From DCFW01 sp963790715 (GTDB taxonomy: Bacteria; Bacteroidota; Bacteroidia; Bacteroidales; Bacteroidaceae): a stretch of 64,000 bases of DNA. The translations under genes and the position numbers were made by a program. Shown here piece by piece: positions 19,369 to 28,217 of the stretch; the first letter of the stretch is position 1, and each line of letters starts with the position of its first letter. Under the pieces are notes generated by a model. The model searched no databases and was not told the DNA's origin. It worked only from the letters and a program-made list of their open reading frames with translations. The stretch covers positions 67,516 through 131,515 of the forward strand of contig CAWBPN010000009.1 of the NCBI GenBank assembly GCA_963790715.1. Reading direction: 5' to 3'.

Positions 19369-21459
19369 ATGGAAAAGAGGTTGATTACGTTTATTATTAT
19401 TATAAGCTGCGTAATGTTCACGAAAGCCCAAACAAGCAAGAAAGACACTACATCGTTGGAGTTGCAAGGTGTGACATGTACGGCTGCCAATGTTATCAGA
19501 AAAGCGGACAGACAAATAATCCTGCCGAGTAAATTCCAATTAAAGAGCTCAACCAACGGATTGGATTTGTTGGAGAATTTGCATCTAAGTCGTGTGAATG
19601 TCGATTTATTTAATAATAAAGTCACTTCATCCATTCCGGGTGATGTGCAACTGCGAATAAACGGCGTAAAGGCTAATATACAGCAGGTTATGGGATTACG
19701 TCCTGCTGATATAAAAAAGATAGAGTATCATGATGATCCCGGAATGCGCTATGGTGAAAATGTGGCGTCCGTCATAGACTATATAACATATCGCCCTACT
19801 TCCGGCGGGTATATAAGTGCAGATCTCAGGGAATCACCGTTTACCGGCTTCGGAGACGACGGCCTGAATATGTCTTTCAACAATAAAAAATCACAATTCG
19901 GAACAAACTTATGGTGGGATCATCGTGATTTAAACGGATATTGGCGTGTTAATACCAAAACGTTCAATTTTGCCGACGGCACATCTCTTACCCGCAAGGA
20001 GCAAGGCTATCCTACTAAAGTGATGAATTCAAATTTATGGAGTAACTTTTATTATAATTACCAGAATGATGACAAATGGTTTTTCAATGCTACATTATCT
20101 TTAAGTGACAATTTTGATAAATGGCCTACAGTACACAGTTTGCTTTATCCTGTGTCAGATCCAGAGAACTCTGTTGACATGCATGATAACAGTAGGAATG
20201 TAGGGCTTTATCCGTCGTTGGATTTGTACTTTCAACGTAATTATTTACATGACCAGCATTTGGTTGTGGATGTTGTGGGTACGTATATGCATACTCATAA
20301 TCAAAGGAATTATTCGGAGTCGAAAAATGATTCGGTGCTTACGGACATCAATTCAGATATAAAAGGGAAAAAGTATTCGGTTATTGCCGAAGCCATTTAC
20401 GAAAAAGGCTTATGGAAGACGAATACATTAAGCGTTGGTGCAAGATATTACCAGGCGTATGCCGACAACAACTATTTAGGTACAGTAACTACTACAACCA
20501 GTATGCAGGAAGGTCGTTCGGCGGCTTTCGCGGAGTTGAAAGGGAAAGTAAAGAAGTTTAATTATTCTGCCGGTTCTTATTTGGCTTATTTGTGGACGCA
20601 ACAGGGTGATGACAGTTATCATAAGGTGGTTGTGTATCCTAAGGCAACGTTAGGGTATGCGTTTTCAGATAAAGCTTTCTTGCAATATACCGGAAGTTTG
20701 GCATATAACACACCTAATTTGTCGGATTTGAGTAATGTGGAACAAGTAATCGACTCATTGCAAATACGTAGAGGCAATCCTAATTTGAATGTGTCGCGCA
20801 ATTGGTCGAATAATCTTTATTTTGAATGGAGCAAAGGCATATTCAAGTCGGGGCTGAACCTTTTTTATATGTATCAGGATAAGCCGGTGATGGAAGAGAC
20901 TTTGCGTGAGAATGATAAGTTTATCCGCACCAATCTTAATCAAAGAAGTTGGCAAAAGTTTAATCCTGAACTGACGCTTAATGTAGGTCCGATAAAAAAG
21001 ATACTGAATGTAGAGTTCGTAGGCGGTATGAATTATTTCGATAGCAAAGGCGTTGATTATCATCATTGTTATACCAATTGGTATTATCATGTGCAAGCTA
21101 CTGCAAACTATAAGAATTTAACGGCTATGTTTATGATGTATAGTCATGAGAATGATTTTTACGGTGAAACATTGACATACGGTGAGAACTTTCACATGTT
21201 GATGTTGAAGTATAAATATAAAAACGTTAATTTTGGCATAGGCGCATTGAATCCTTTTGTAGGGCACAACAGTTACAACCGTCCTACGGAAAATTGGAGC
21301 AAATACGCTCCGTCGCACAACACATGGTACTTGCGCGATTCATCGCATCTCTTTTTTGCCACTTTATCATGGGATATAAGTTTCGGTACAAAGTATAATG
21401 CAAAACAAAAATTATTGAACAATTCCGATAAAGATGCAGGTACGATGAAAAGTAATTAA
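19369..21459 (+). CDS. Outer-membrane TonB-receptor-like barrel protein
   Basis: A 696-residue outer-membrane protein with a signal peptide (about residues 1-21, ending FTKAQ). A short plug-like region follows (LRPADIKKIEYHDDPGMRYG near residues 110-130), and then a long aromatic-rich barrel. It lacks the carboxypeptidase-like domain found in SusC. The pattern fits Bacteroidota outer-membrane barrel receptors. It is first in a run of three + genes (19369-24665) and comes just after the ECF sigma operon terminator. It may be a target of that sigma factor, which is speculation from position. Confidence 0.75.
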   Translation: MEKRLITFIIIISCVMFTKAQTSKKDTTSLELQGVTCTAANVIRKADRQIILPSKFQLKSSTNGLDLLENLHLSRVNVDLFNNKVTSSIPGDVQLRINGVKANIQQVMGLRPADIKKIEYHDDPGMRYGENVASVIDYITYRPTSGGYISADLRESPFTGFGDDGLNMSFNNKKSQFGTNLWWDHRDLNGYWRVNTKTFNFADGTSLTRKEQGYPTKVMNSNLWSNFYYNYQNDDKWFFNATLSLSDNFDKWPTVHSLLYPVSDPENSVDMHDNSRNVGLYPSLDLYFQRNYLHDQHLVVDVVGTYMHTHNQRNYSESKNDSVLTDINSDIKGKKYSVIAEAIYEKGLWKTNTLSVGARYYQAYADNNYLGTVTTTTSMQEGRSAAFAELKGKVKKFNYSAGSYLAYLWTQQGDDSYHKVVVYPKATLGYAFSDKAFLQYTGSLAYNTPNLSDLSNVEQVIDSLQIRRGNPNLNVSRNWSNNLYFEWSKGIFKSGLNLFYMYQDKPVMEETLRENDKFIRTNLNQRSWQKFNPELTLNVGPIKKILNVEFVGGMNYFDSKGVDYHHCYTNWYYHVQATANYKNLTAMFMMYSHENDFYGETLTYGENFHMLMLKYKYKNVNFGIGALNPFVGHNSYNRPTENWSKYAPSHNTWYLRDSSHLFFATLSWDISFGTKYNAKQKLLNNSDKDAGTMKSN

Positions 21460-21481
21460 AAAATTTATATATTTGTCCGGT

Positions 21482-22486
21482 ATGAAGAATATCGGACTTT
21501 ATATAATATGCCTTTTCCTGTTCGCCTGTAACCGTTATGATAAACCGGTGCCGGACGCCGCTCCTTCAGTGTATTTTTGGCGCACTACGCTGGATTTGGA
21601 CAAGGAGGAAATATCTTTTCTGCGCATTCACGGCATAAAGAAGATGTATGTGCGGTTCTTCGATGTAGAACTTGATAATCAAGGACATCCGGCACCTGTT
21701 GGGACGATCGCTTTTTCACACTCGGTTCCACGCGGCATTAAGATTATTCCTGTGGTGTATGTCGAATATACGTGCTTGAAGCAACCGGATACTTTGGCTG
21801 CTAAAATAGTCAAACGTGTAATGGCTATGAGTGATACGAATGATGTACCCATTGATGAACTACAGATTGATTGCGACTGGACTAAACATACTCAAAAGAA
21901 TTATTTTGAACTGTTACGCGCCGTCAAGCGAAGATTGCGTGGGCGTCGCCTGTCGGTTACCGTGCGTTTGCACCAGTTGGCACTTGACGTTCCTCCTGCC
22001 GATTATGGAGTGTTGATGTGCTACAATACCGGCAATTTACGTAGTTATGATTCCTGCAATCCTATACTTGACATCAAAGATGTTAAGCCGTTTGCGAAAT
22101 ACGTGTCAAAGTATAGCCTGCCTTTATGTGTGGCATATCCGGTATTTAGTTGGAACTTATTGTTTGGAAATAGACAATTTCGTGCTATATTGCGCGATGT
22201 AAATCTTGGTGATTCTACGAATTACAGAAAGATGTCGCCTAAGTTATATAAGGTTGTTCGCAGTCATTCCGTTCCTTCTCCGGATCTTAACAGTTTCGGA
22301 ATGATGCTGCGAAGAGGTGATGAGATAAAAGTTGATGAAGTGGCTACTGCTGATATTCTGAAAATCAATTCCATGCTTGCAAAGAAGCGTCCGTCATTAG
22401 ACAAGCAAGTTGTTCTTTACAGTCTGAATTCAAAAGACCTAAATAAATATAAGCCTTATGAAATTAAAAAAATTTATTGTCGTTAG
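21482..22486 (+). CDS. Lipoprotein of unknown function, possible TIM-barrel fold
   Basis: A 334-residue lipoprotein (signal ending LFAC, Cys near residue 16). A TTG at 21473 is in frame, but the ATG at 21482 is the better start because a TATATTTG promoter box (21468-21475) overlaps the TTG. The sequence has alternating strand and helix segments with IDELQIDCDWTKHT near residue 135, which resembles DUF3142-like or glycosidase-like barrels. I cannot place it in a family with confidence. Its 3' end overlaps the next gene by 29 bp, so the two are translationally linked. Confidence 0.6.
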   Translation: MKNIGLYIICLFLFACNRYDKPVPDAAPSVYFWRTTLDLDKEEISFLRIHGIKKMYVRFFDVELDNQGHPAPVGTIAFSHSVPRGIKIIPVVYVEYTCLKQPDTLAAKIVKRVMAMSDTNDVPIDELQIDCDWTKHTQKNYFELLRAVKRRLRGRRLSVTVRLHQLALDVPPADYGVLMCYNTGNLRSYDSCNPILDIKDVKPFAKYVSKYSLPLCVAYPVFSWNLLFGNRQFRAILRDVNLGDSTNYRKMSPKLYKVVRSHSVPSPDLNSFGMMLRRGDEIKVDEVATADILKINSMLAKKRPSLDKQVVLYSLNSKDLNKYKPYEIKKIYCR

Positions 22487-24665
22487 TTCCGTACTTTTCA
22501 TTTGTGTCGGCAATTATCAAGCTAAAGCATGCGTTGACAGCTTTGCTCCGGCTGATTGCTATATGTTCAGCGTATATAATCATAACAAATTGAACGATGA
22601 GAGCATAAAAAATAAATGTATAGCGTTTTGGAAAAATTACACTGCCAATCGGGTAAGCGAAGGTGATATTCGAGAATTCTTATACGGACAATCTACATCA
22701 AAACATAGTTTGTCAGTAGTCAAATATTTACAACTTCATAAGGATGTCGATGCCTTGCATTATTTAGAACTTATTAATTTGATGAACTCATTGACACGTT
22801 CTGGTGATTCATGGGATTATCCGTCAAAATCAGAACTCGTGAGACGTAAGCACGGATGGATAAAGTTATTTGTCGACGCATCAAAGCATATAACAGCATC
22901 AAAACGGTTGGGCAGTCGTTATTGGTTGATGACTATGCGTGCAGCATATTACAGTGGCAATCGAGCTTCCTGTCAACGATTATGGGACAGATATGCCGGG
23001 AAATATCCTAATGATTGCGTAAAAGAGTTGGCTGAAGGATATATTGCAAGTTATTGGTTTAAAGATGGTGAACGTGAGAAGGCACGTGAGTATTATGCAA
23101 AAATAGGAGATTTGCGCAGTCTTCGCTGGTGTTTCAACGGCGATATAAATTTAAAAGGCATTGAAACGCTGTATAAGGAAGCTCCAAATTCGGTAGCGTT
23201 TACGTATTTGATTCAGGATTATGTGAATTCAATGGATAATCAAACCGATACTACCGATTACGGATATCGGTCATACAGGTTGAGTGCCTACGATGGTAAA
23301 GCCGATTCCATAAAAGACGCAATGTTTAGTGAAATGAAAGCTTTTCGGCGTTTCGCCGCTAAAGTTGTATCTGAAGGCAAGGCTTCTAACCCTGCATTGT
23401 GGCAATCGGCTTCTGCTTTTTTTGCATATTTTAATGGCGAGAATCAAGAAGCTTTGGATGAGTTGAATAAGGCAGATGGGATGCAAGGTACACAGCGGAT
23501 GAAAGACAACATACGTGCTATTAGATTTTTGGTTAAATCATCTCAACCCAACGATTCTCATGCTTATCAGGAATATGTCATAGGTGAACTTAAATGGTTG
23601 GATGGTATGATAAAAGCTGAACCTTTGTATACCGATTGGTATGGCAGACGTAATCATTATGTTGATGTGCTTCGCCGTGTTGTTTACGGTCGGCTTGTTC
23701 CCGGCTATTTAAAATTCGATAACTTTTGCAGCGCAGCCTCACTGATGGGAATGATTCAAAACATGGTTGAAGTTAATTCTTATGATAATAACTCGGCTAA
23801 TGCTCAACCGTTTAATTATTATTCGAATGATTTTTTCTGGTTTCTTGATTCTGCAAAGGTCGAGGATGTAGTAACTTATGCCAAACTGCTTCAAAATCAG
23901 CAAAACGGCAACGAGTTGCAGCAATATGCTGTTTCGTATTGTAATAATGATATGGACTATTTCAATGAATTGATAGGTACGAAGTACATGCGTCTTCAAA
24001 ACTTCGAACAAGCCAAGACGTATTTATCTAAAGTTTCAGTTGCTTTCATCTCAAAAATGAATATAGCTCCATATATGTTTTACGATTGTCATAAAATGTT
24101 GTGGTTTGATTGGTTGGATAAGAATATAAAGAAGGAGCGTTATGTAGGCAAGATGGCATTGGCAATTAACCCTAAACTGACATATTGCGACGATATGTTG
24201 AGCTTACAACAACAAATACGGCAAACGAAAGATAGTGTGCAGAAAGCCGACCTATTGTATCAAATTGCAAATTTGTATGCTCAAGCCACATTGCATGGAG
24301 ATTGTTGGACATATTTGCATTATTCGTGGAGTGTCAATCCAAGTTATATTCTTTCAGAAGAAAAAGAACATTATTCAGATTATGCCATTGCATCAGTGCA
24401 AGAGGCATATAAATTAAATCGGTCGGCAGATAATAAAGTTCGTTGTCTGTTTGCGTTGGCAGCATTGTCTCCTGTACCGTGGTTTTATGATGCAAATGAA
24501 TATGTGGGTGATACATATTATAATAAGAAAACTTATAATGTAAATAGCATGCAATGGAAATCTTTTGCCGAATTATGCAATTTCCGTTCATTGCCTCCAT
24601 ATACAAAATATCAATTGAATAGATGTGATAATTTAAAGAGTTATTTTGATTATTATAAAAAATAG
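22458..24665 (+). CDS. Large secreted protein of unknown function, helical repeat-like
   Basis: A 735-residue exported protein with a signal peptide at about residues 1-24 (ending YQAKA) and a Cys directly after it. The body is rich in Tyr, Trp, Asn and Lys, with many helix-like segments spaced as in TPR or SEL1-like solenoids (for example YWFKDGEREKAREYYAKIGD). No catalytic motif is recognised. The start lies inside the previous lipoprotein gene (29-bp overlap). It probably acts in the envelope with the upstream lipoprotein and receptor. Confidence 0.6.
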   Translation: MKLKKFIVVSSVLFICVGNYQAKACVDSFAPADCYMFSVYNHNKLNDESIKNKCIAFWKNYTANRVSEGDIREFLYGQSTSKHSLSVVKYLQLHKDVDALHYLELINLMNSLTRSGDSWDYPSKSELVRRKHGWIKLFVDASKHITASKRLGSRYWLMTMRAAYYSGNRASCQRLWDRYAGKYPNDCVKELAEGYIASYWFKDGEREKAREYYAKIGDLRSLRWCFNGDINLKGIETLYKEAPNSVAFTYLIQDYVNSMDNQTDTTDYGYRSYRLSAYDGKADSIKDAMFSEMKAFRRFAAKVVSEGKASNPALWQSASAFFAYFNGENQEALDELNKADGMQGTQRMKDNIRAIRFLVKSSQPNDSHAYQEYVIGELKWLDGMIKAEPLYTDWYGRRNHYVDVLRRVVYGRLVPGYLKFDNFCSAASLMGMIQNMVEVNSYDNNSANAQPFNYYSNDFFWFLDSAKVEDVVTYAKLLQNQQNGNELQQYAVSYCNNDMDYFNELIGTKYMRLQNFEQAKTYLSKVSVAFISKMNIAPYMFYDCHKMLWFDWLDKNIKKERYVGKMALAINPKLTYCDDMLSLQQQIRQTKDSVQKADLLYQIANLYAQATLHGDCWTYLHYSWSVNPSYILSEEKEHYSDYAIASVQEAYKLNRSADNKVRCLFALAALSPVPWFYDANEYVGDTYYNKKTYNVNSMQWKSFAELCNFRSLPPYTKYQLNRCDNLKSYFDYYKK

Positions 24666-24749
24666 CAGTAAAGATAATAACGGTTTCTTTTAAATAAATT
24701 CAGTAATATGCATTTCAGTGTTGCAATTGTTCATCTCTATTAGTTTCAG

Positions 24750-25420
24750 GATGAATGAGTTAAATATGCTAAATCTAAATACCTGATGCAATTGTCTCTA
24801 CTCATATTATTAAAAATGTATTTATCTATTCATCTTTCAAAATGCCTATTAATATTGACTCGATGAACTGAATTCCTGAACACCTGCAACCCTTCAGCTG
24901 GACAAAACTAAATGATTATAATTAGAATATATATGTATTACGTCAGCAGGTATTCAGGAAAAACTACAATGTTTCAATACAAAATCAATCTCTATTGCAG
25001 TGTGATTAGCAAAGTTCTTTATTGAGTTTACCGTAACTATTCACAGAGTTTACCGTGAAATATCAGCATGTCTTCAATTTATTACAGCTGTGAAAAGATG
25101 ATTTTACAGCTACAAAAAGATGTTTTCACAGCTGTAAAATCATCTTTTCACAGCTGTAATAAATACTATACATGCCGGAAAGTTACGGTAAACACGCTGG
25201 TAAACAATGATATATTAAGTGTATTGAAAAGGTATTTACAGTAAGATTCAGATGCTATTCATCAGCATGCAAATTTACATTTCGCAGAGGCATGGTTTGC
25301 CACTATAAAATGTATCCGGTGCATTTCAAAACGCTGAATACATCAATTATTCAGGCTGTCAGCCGGAAACCACGATAAACAAAGGCGCACTGAAACATGA
25401 AACCCACGAACAAATAAATG
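24750..25420. repeat. Dispersed long intergenic repeat, copy A
   Basis: This gene-free stretch matches 53985-54620 in the same orientation with many substitutions. One block of 36 bases is identical (24908-24943 against 54145-54180). Both copies contain several GTTTACCGT motifs on the left and ACGGTAAAC-type motifs on the right, nested around a long perfect hairpin. The 24666-25560 interval holds no convincing gene. Confidence 0.8.
25077..25164. repeat. Perfect 35-bp inverted repeat (cruciform/hairpin) in repeat copy A
   Basis: Arms 25077-25111 and 25130-25164 are perfect reverse complements with an 18-base spacer. Each arm contains the self-palindromic motif ACAGCTGT, so smaller hairpins can also form. 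There is no T run, so it is not a normal terminator. Confidence 0.9.
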
Positions 25421-25581
25421 AAATAAAGGATAAAAACAAGTAAAAAAAGCAGTCAAGCACCCGGTCTTGAAGGTATTGAGTATTTTCCGACCTAAGCGAA
25501 GCGGCGTAAAATGGAGAAGTCGTGGCGGAGCCTTTAGTTTTGCATGTGGGTTAATCAAAGAGAATAAATATCTTTGTAAGT

Positions 25582-25770
25582 GAAAAAGAGTTAACCTAGG
25601 AAAGAAGGTGAACTATTGACGGAGCTAGTTTATAGAACTACTTAACGCATTAGTCTTTCTTTCCTTTTTAGTTGACAGATCCAACTAGAATATTAGGTCG
25701 ATACCTACTAAAGGCTTTAGATTAATCAACTTTATGGCTAACTCTTATTAATCAATTCAATATCAAAGTT
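25582..25770 (+). ncRNA. Candidate IS110 bridge RNA region
   Basis: IS110-group elements encode a bridge RNA in the non-coding end next to the recombinase gene. A TATCTTTG box (25569-25576) is followed by successive hairpins. One is an outer stem AGGAAAGAA (25598-25606) with TTCTTTCCT (25657-25665), enclosing TAGTT/AACTA (25626-25640). The next is TTTTAGTTG with CAACTAGAA (25666-25690). The last is TAGGT-CGAT-ACCTA (25694-25707). The order of one 5' stem and then further loops is as expected for a bridge RNA. Exact ends and guide loops are not resolved. Confidence 0.5.
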
Positions 25771-26781
25771 ATGAAAAAGAAATGGTTTATTGGCATTGAC
25801 ATCTCAAAAAAAACATTGGATGTTGCCATCTATGAGTCTACAAAGAAGAAAACAGACGAAGAGAACCCTATTCATATTGATAACGATGAAAGGGGTTACA
25901 AGTCATTGTTAAAGTGGTTTAGAGGTAAAAGAATGCCTTTATCAACCATTGTTATATGCATGGAATGCACCGGTATATATAGCTTTGACCTGTGCGTCTT
26001 TTTAGAGAAGAAAAAAATTGACTATTGTATGGAAAATCCATTGAATATTAAACGTTCAATGGGCTTTGTACGTGGCAAAAGTGATAAAGTTGATGCTTCA
26101 CGTATTGCATATTTCTGTTACCTGCACCGCGAAGACTTGACATACTCACATATGTCAAGCAGAATGTATCATTTACAGGCATTACAGGCAGAAAGGAAAC
26201 GCTATGTCAATCAAGCGGCGGGATATAAATCTTTGATAAATGAGAAGAAAGATAAAGACCATGATAATAGTTACAAACGTGCTGAGGACATGCTAAAATG
26301 CTTGAAAATAGAGATTGATGATATTAATAATGAGATGAAAGACATTATCGAAAAAGATGAAGCATTATTTACAAATTACAAATTGCTGACCAGTATTAAG
26401 GGCGTAGCAGATGTGAATGCCATTAATACAATAATATTCACCAATAACTTCAAGAATTTTCAGACAGCACGTCAATATGCCTGTTATATTGGTATTGCTC
26501 CATTTGAACATACATCCGGAACAAGTATAAAAGGCAAAACAATGGTTTCTAAAATGGGTAACAAGCAATTAAAAGCCGATCTTAGTCAAGCAGCATGTTG
26601 CGCTATAAAATTTGATCCAGAAATGCAACATTACTTTAATAGAAAAGAAAAAGAAGGTAAAGCTTATGGCGTTATACTTAATGCTGTCAAATTCAAGCTT
26701 GTAGAAAGAATGTTTGCTATTGTAAAAAGAGGTACGCCGTATGTAAATATCATGCAGTATCGGAATGTCGTGGAATCCTAA
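25771..26781 (+). CDS. IS110-family transposase (DEDD recombinase)
   Basis: A 336-residue recombinase with the IS110 layout. The N-terminal RuvC-like domain carries the acidic set Asp10 (IGIDISK), Glu65 (CMECTG), Asp105 and Asp108 (SDKVDAS). A coiled-coil middle region lies at about residues 135-200. The C-terminal Tnp domain has the helix-hairpin-like SIKGVADVNA and the serine region EHTSGTSIKGK, followed by SKMGNKQLKADL. All parts are present and the frame is intact, so it may be active. The structured leader upstream is described separately. Confidence 0.93.
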   Translation: MKKKWFIGIDISKKTLDVAIYESTKKKTDEENPIHIDNDERGYKSLLKWFRGKRMPLSTIVICMECTGIYSFDLCVFLEKKKIDYCMENPLNIKRSMGFVRGKSDKVDASRIAYFCYLHREDLTYSHMSSRMYHLQALQAERKRYVNQAAGYKSLINEKKDKDHDNSYKRAEDMLKCLKIEIDDINNEMKDIIEKDEALFTNYKLLTSIKGVADVNAINTIIFTNNFKNFQTARQYACYIGIAPFEHTSGTSIKGKTMVSKMGNKQLKADLSQAACCAIKFDPEMQHYFNRKEKEGKAYGVILNAVKFKLVERMFAIVKRGTPYVNIMQYRNVVES

Positions 26782-26848
26782 TATGTAATTTATTTTATTT
26801 AACAATAAAAGTTGCCATTTTTCTTGGTTTTGACCTAGAATACGTTAA

Positions 26849-26979
26849 AAAACGATTTCCGTTCAAACGAAGTGCGTTTAAATCGTTTTAGCATAGTGCG
26901 ACTTCGGAATAGCCGGTGAGGTTCAGTCGGCGATTTTCTTCTTTGGTAGCTTTCGTCTTTGTTCGCACAAAGACGAAAG
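26849..26979. repeat. Two hairpins in the 366-bp gap between IS110 and the recombinase gene
   Basis: AAAACGATTT (26849-26858) pairs with AAATCGTTTT (26880-26889) around an inner AAACG/CGTTT stem. CTTTCGTCTTTGT (26950-26962) pairs perfectly with ACAAAGACGAAAG (26967-26979) around a 4-base loop. Neither has a T run. Apart from these and a promoter box near 27090, nothing else is seen in 26782-27147. Confidence 0.7.
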
Positions 26980-27089
26980 TACATCAAGCGGACAAGCGAA
27001 TAAAAAAAGTATCACCACCAGCCAATATCAATCATTAATTCAATCAAAGAAATCCCCATTAAATTGAACAAAAAAACGTCGAAAATCTT

Positions 27090-27097
27090 TATATTTG
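27090..27097 (+). promoter_or_regulatory. -7 box of the recombinase gene
   Basis: TATATTTG matches TAnnTTTG, 50 bp before the start of the recombinase. No well-spaced TTTG is seen upstream, so the promoter is weakly supported. Confidence 0.45.
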
Positions 27098-27147
27098 CAT
27101 ATAATAGTCTAAAACGATTTTTTGAGATTAAATTTAAATAAAACCCC

Positions 27148-28113
27148 ATGGGAATAATAACATTATTAGTCAGGCGAGTAGCCTCAGTAGTACGCAAGAA
27201 CGAAGTGAGTCTTGCGGAGTGGAACAAAGAGTGCGTAACACACAAGCAACAAGACGGCTGTTACGGTATGGCGCAAAAGTACCAAAGTACATGTGCCAAA
27301 GTTGGAAAGTACCTTTCAACCACCTCCAAACCATGCCTCAAAGTAGAGGAAGTAGACAATGAATTCATCAAAGGTTTCGCCGAGTTTCTGAAAAGCGAAG
27401 ACCTTGCGGAAAACACGATTCATTTCTATTTAAGGAATCTTTCAGCGATGTACCACCTCAAGGACAAGGATTACACCGACAATCCGTTCAGCCATGTCAA
27501 TATGCGGGCATGCCCCACGCGCAAGCGGGCATTAGACAAGCATACGATGCAGCGCATAAAGGATTTTGACTGTGAAGGTAAAGAATCATTGGCGTTTGCC
27601 CGTGACCTTTTTATGTTTAGCTTCTACACACAAGGTATGCCTTTCGTGGACATTGCCTACCTTAAAGCAAGTGACATAGAGAATGGTACGATAAGGTACA
27701 AACGCCACAAAACAAACCAGCCTGTAACGGTAACGTTGGTACCGGAAGCCAAAGCAATCATCAGGCATTACAGTAATATTAATAAAGGTGCGAAAGGCGA
27801 AGCCAAAGACTATTACATCTTCGGTATAATCAAAAACGCCAATTCCACAAAAGCTTACAAACAGTATCGCAGCGGTCTGGCAACCCAAAACAGGCGACTG
27901 AAAAAGATAGGCGAGAAACTTGGTCTTGACCAACCGCTCACGACCTACATCGCCCGCCACACATGGGCAACGTTGGCGCTGAATAGCGGAGTACCGACGG
28001 CAGTGATAAGCCGCAGCCTTGGACATACGTCTGAAACAACAACGCGTATTTATCTCGGTAGTATGGATACAAGAGTACTTGCCAAATATAACAGATTAAC
28101 CACGCGGCTATAG
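27148..28113 (+). CDS. Tyrosine-type site-specific recombinase (likely promoter invertase)
   Basis: A 321-residue integrase-family protein. A SAM-like core-binding domain lies at about residues 40-115. The catalytic domain lies at about 128-315. The box-I region reads YTQGMPFVDIAYL, the Bacteroidota-type variant without the canonical GxR arginine. Box II has ARHTWATLALN and LGHTSETTTRIYL with the nucleophile Tyr near 304. Its size and sequence fit the small invertases that sit beside phase-variable surface loci. It lies about 105 bp from a 25-bp inverted-repeat pair flanking the fimbrial promoter, and that repeat pair is its probable substrate. Integration of a mobile element is the alternative, but no element ends are seen. 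Confidence 0.88.
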   Translation: MGIITLLVRRVASVVRKNEVSLAEWNKECVTHKQQDGCYGMAQKYQSTCAKVGKYLSTTSKPCLKVEEVDNEFIKGFAEFLKSEDLAENTIHFYLRNLSAMYHLKDKDYTDNPFSHVNMRACPTRKRALDKHTMQRIKDFDCEGKESLAFARDLFMFSFYTQGMPFVDIAYLKASDIENGTIRYKRHKTNQPVTVTLVPEAKAIIRHYSNINKGAKGEAKDYYIFGIIKNANSTKAYKQYRSGLATQNRRLKKIGEKLGLDQPLTTYIARHTWATLALNSGVPTAVISRSLGHTSETTTRIYLGSMDTRVLAKYNRLTTRL

Positions 28114-28217
28114 CCAAAAACAATGTCGGCAATTAAATAGAAACGATTAAATAATAAAAAAGCGATGAGATTTGATTCTAATAAATATTCTTTAAATATG
28201 AAACTTTTAGGAAAATA

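Larger units (their letters stand above)
25560..26860 (+). mobile_element. IS110-family insertion sequence (ends uncertain)
   Basis: The element consists of an IS110 transposase gene (25771-26781) and a structured non-coding stretch of about 200 bp before it. IS110 elements lack clear terminal inverted repeats and insert through a short core, so the ends cannot be fixed from one copy. The left end probably lies between 25490 and 25590 and the right end within about 100 bp after the stop codon. Coordinates are approximate. Confidence 0.55.

Noticed and set aside
25077..25164. CRISPR or terminator reading of the long hairpin
   Set aside because: There are only two arms with one spacer, no array of direct repeats, no cas genes and no T run.
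25343..25558. 71-codon minus-strand frame beside the IS110 element
   Set aside because: It lies in the repeat and flank region. The Arg/Leu/Phe-rich translation looks like a chance frame in a structured intergenic sequence.
27148..28113. Recombinase as integrase of an integrated element
   Set aside because: No direct-repeat attachment sites, tRNA target or cargo were seen, whereas a perfect inverted-repeat pair lies next to it. Promoter inversion explains the context better.
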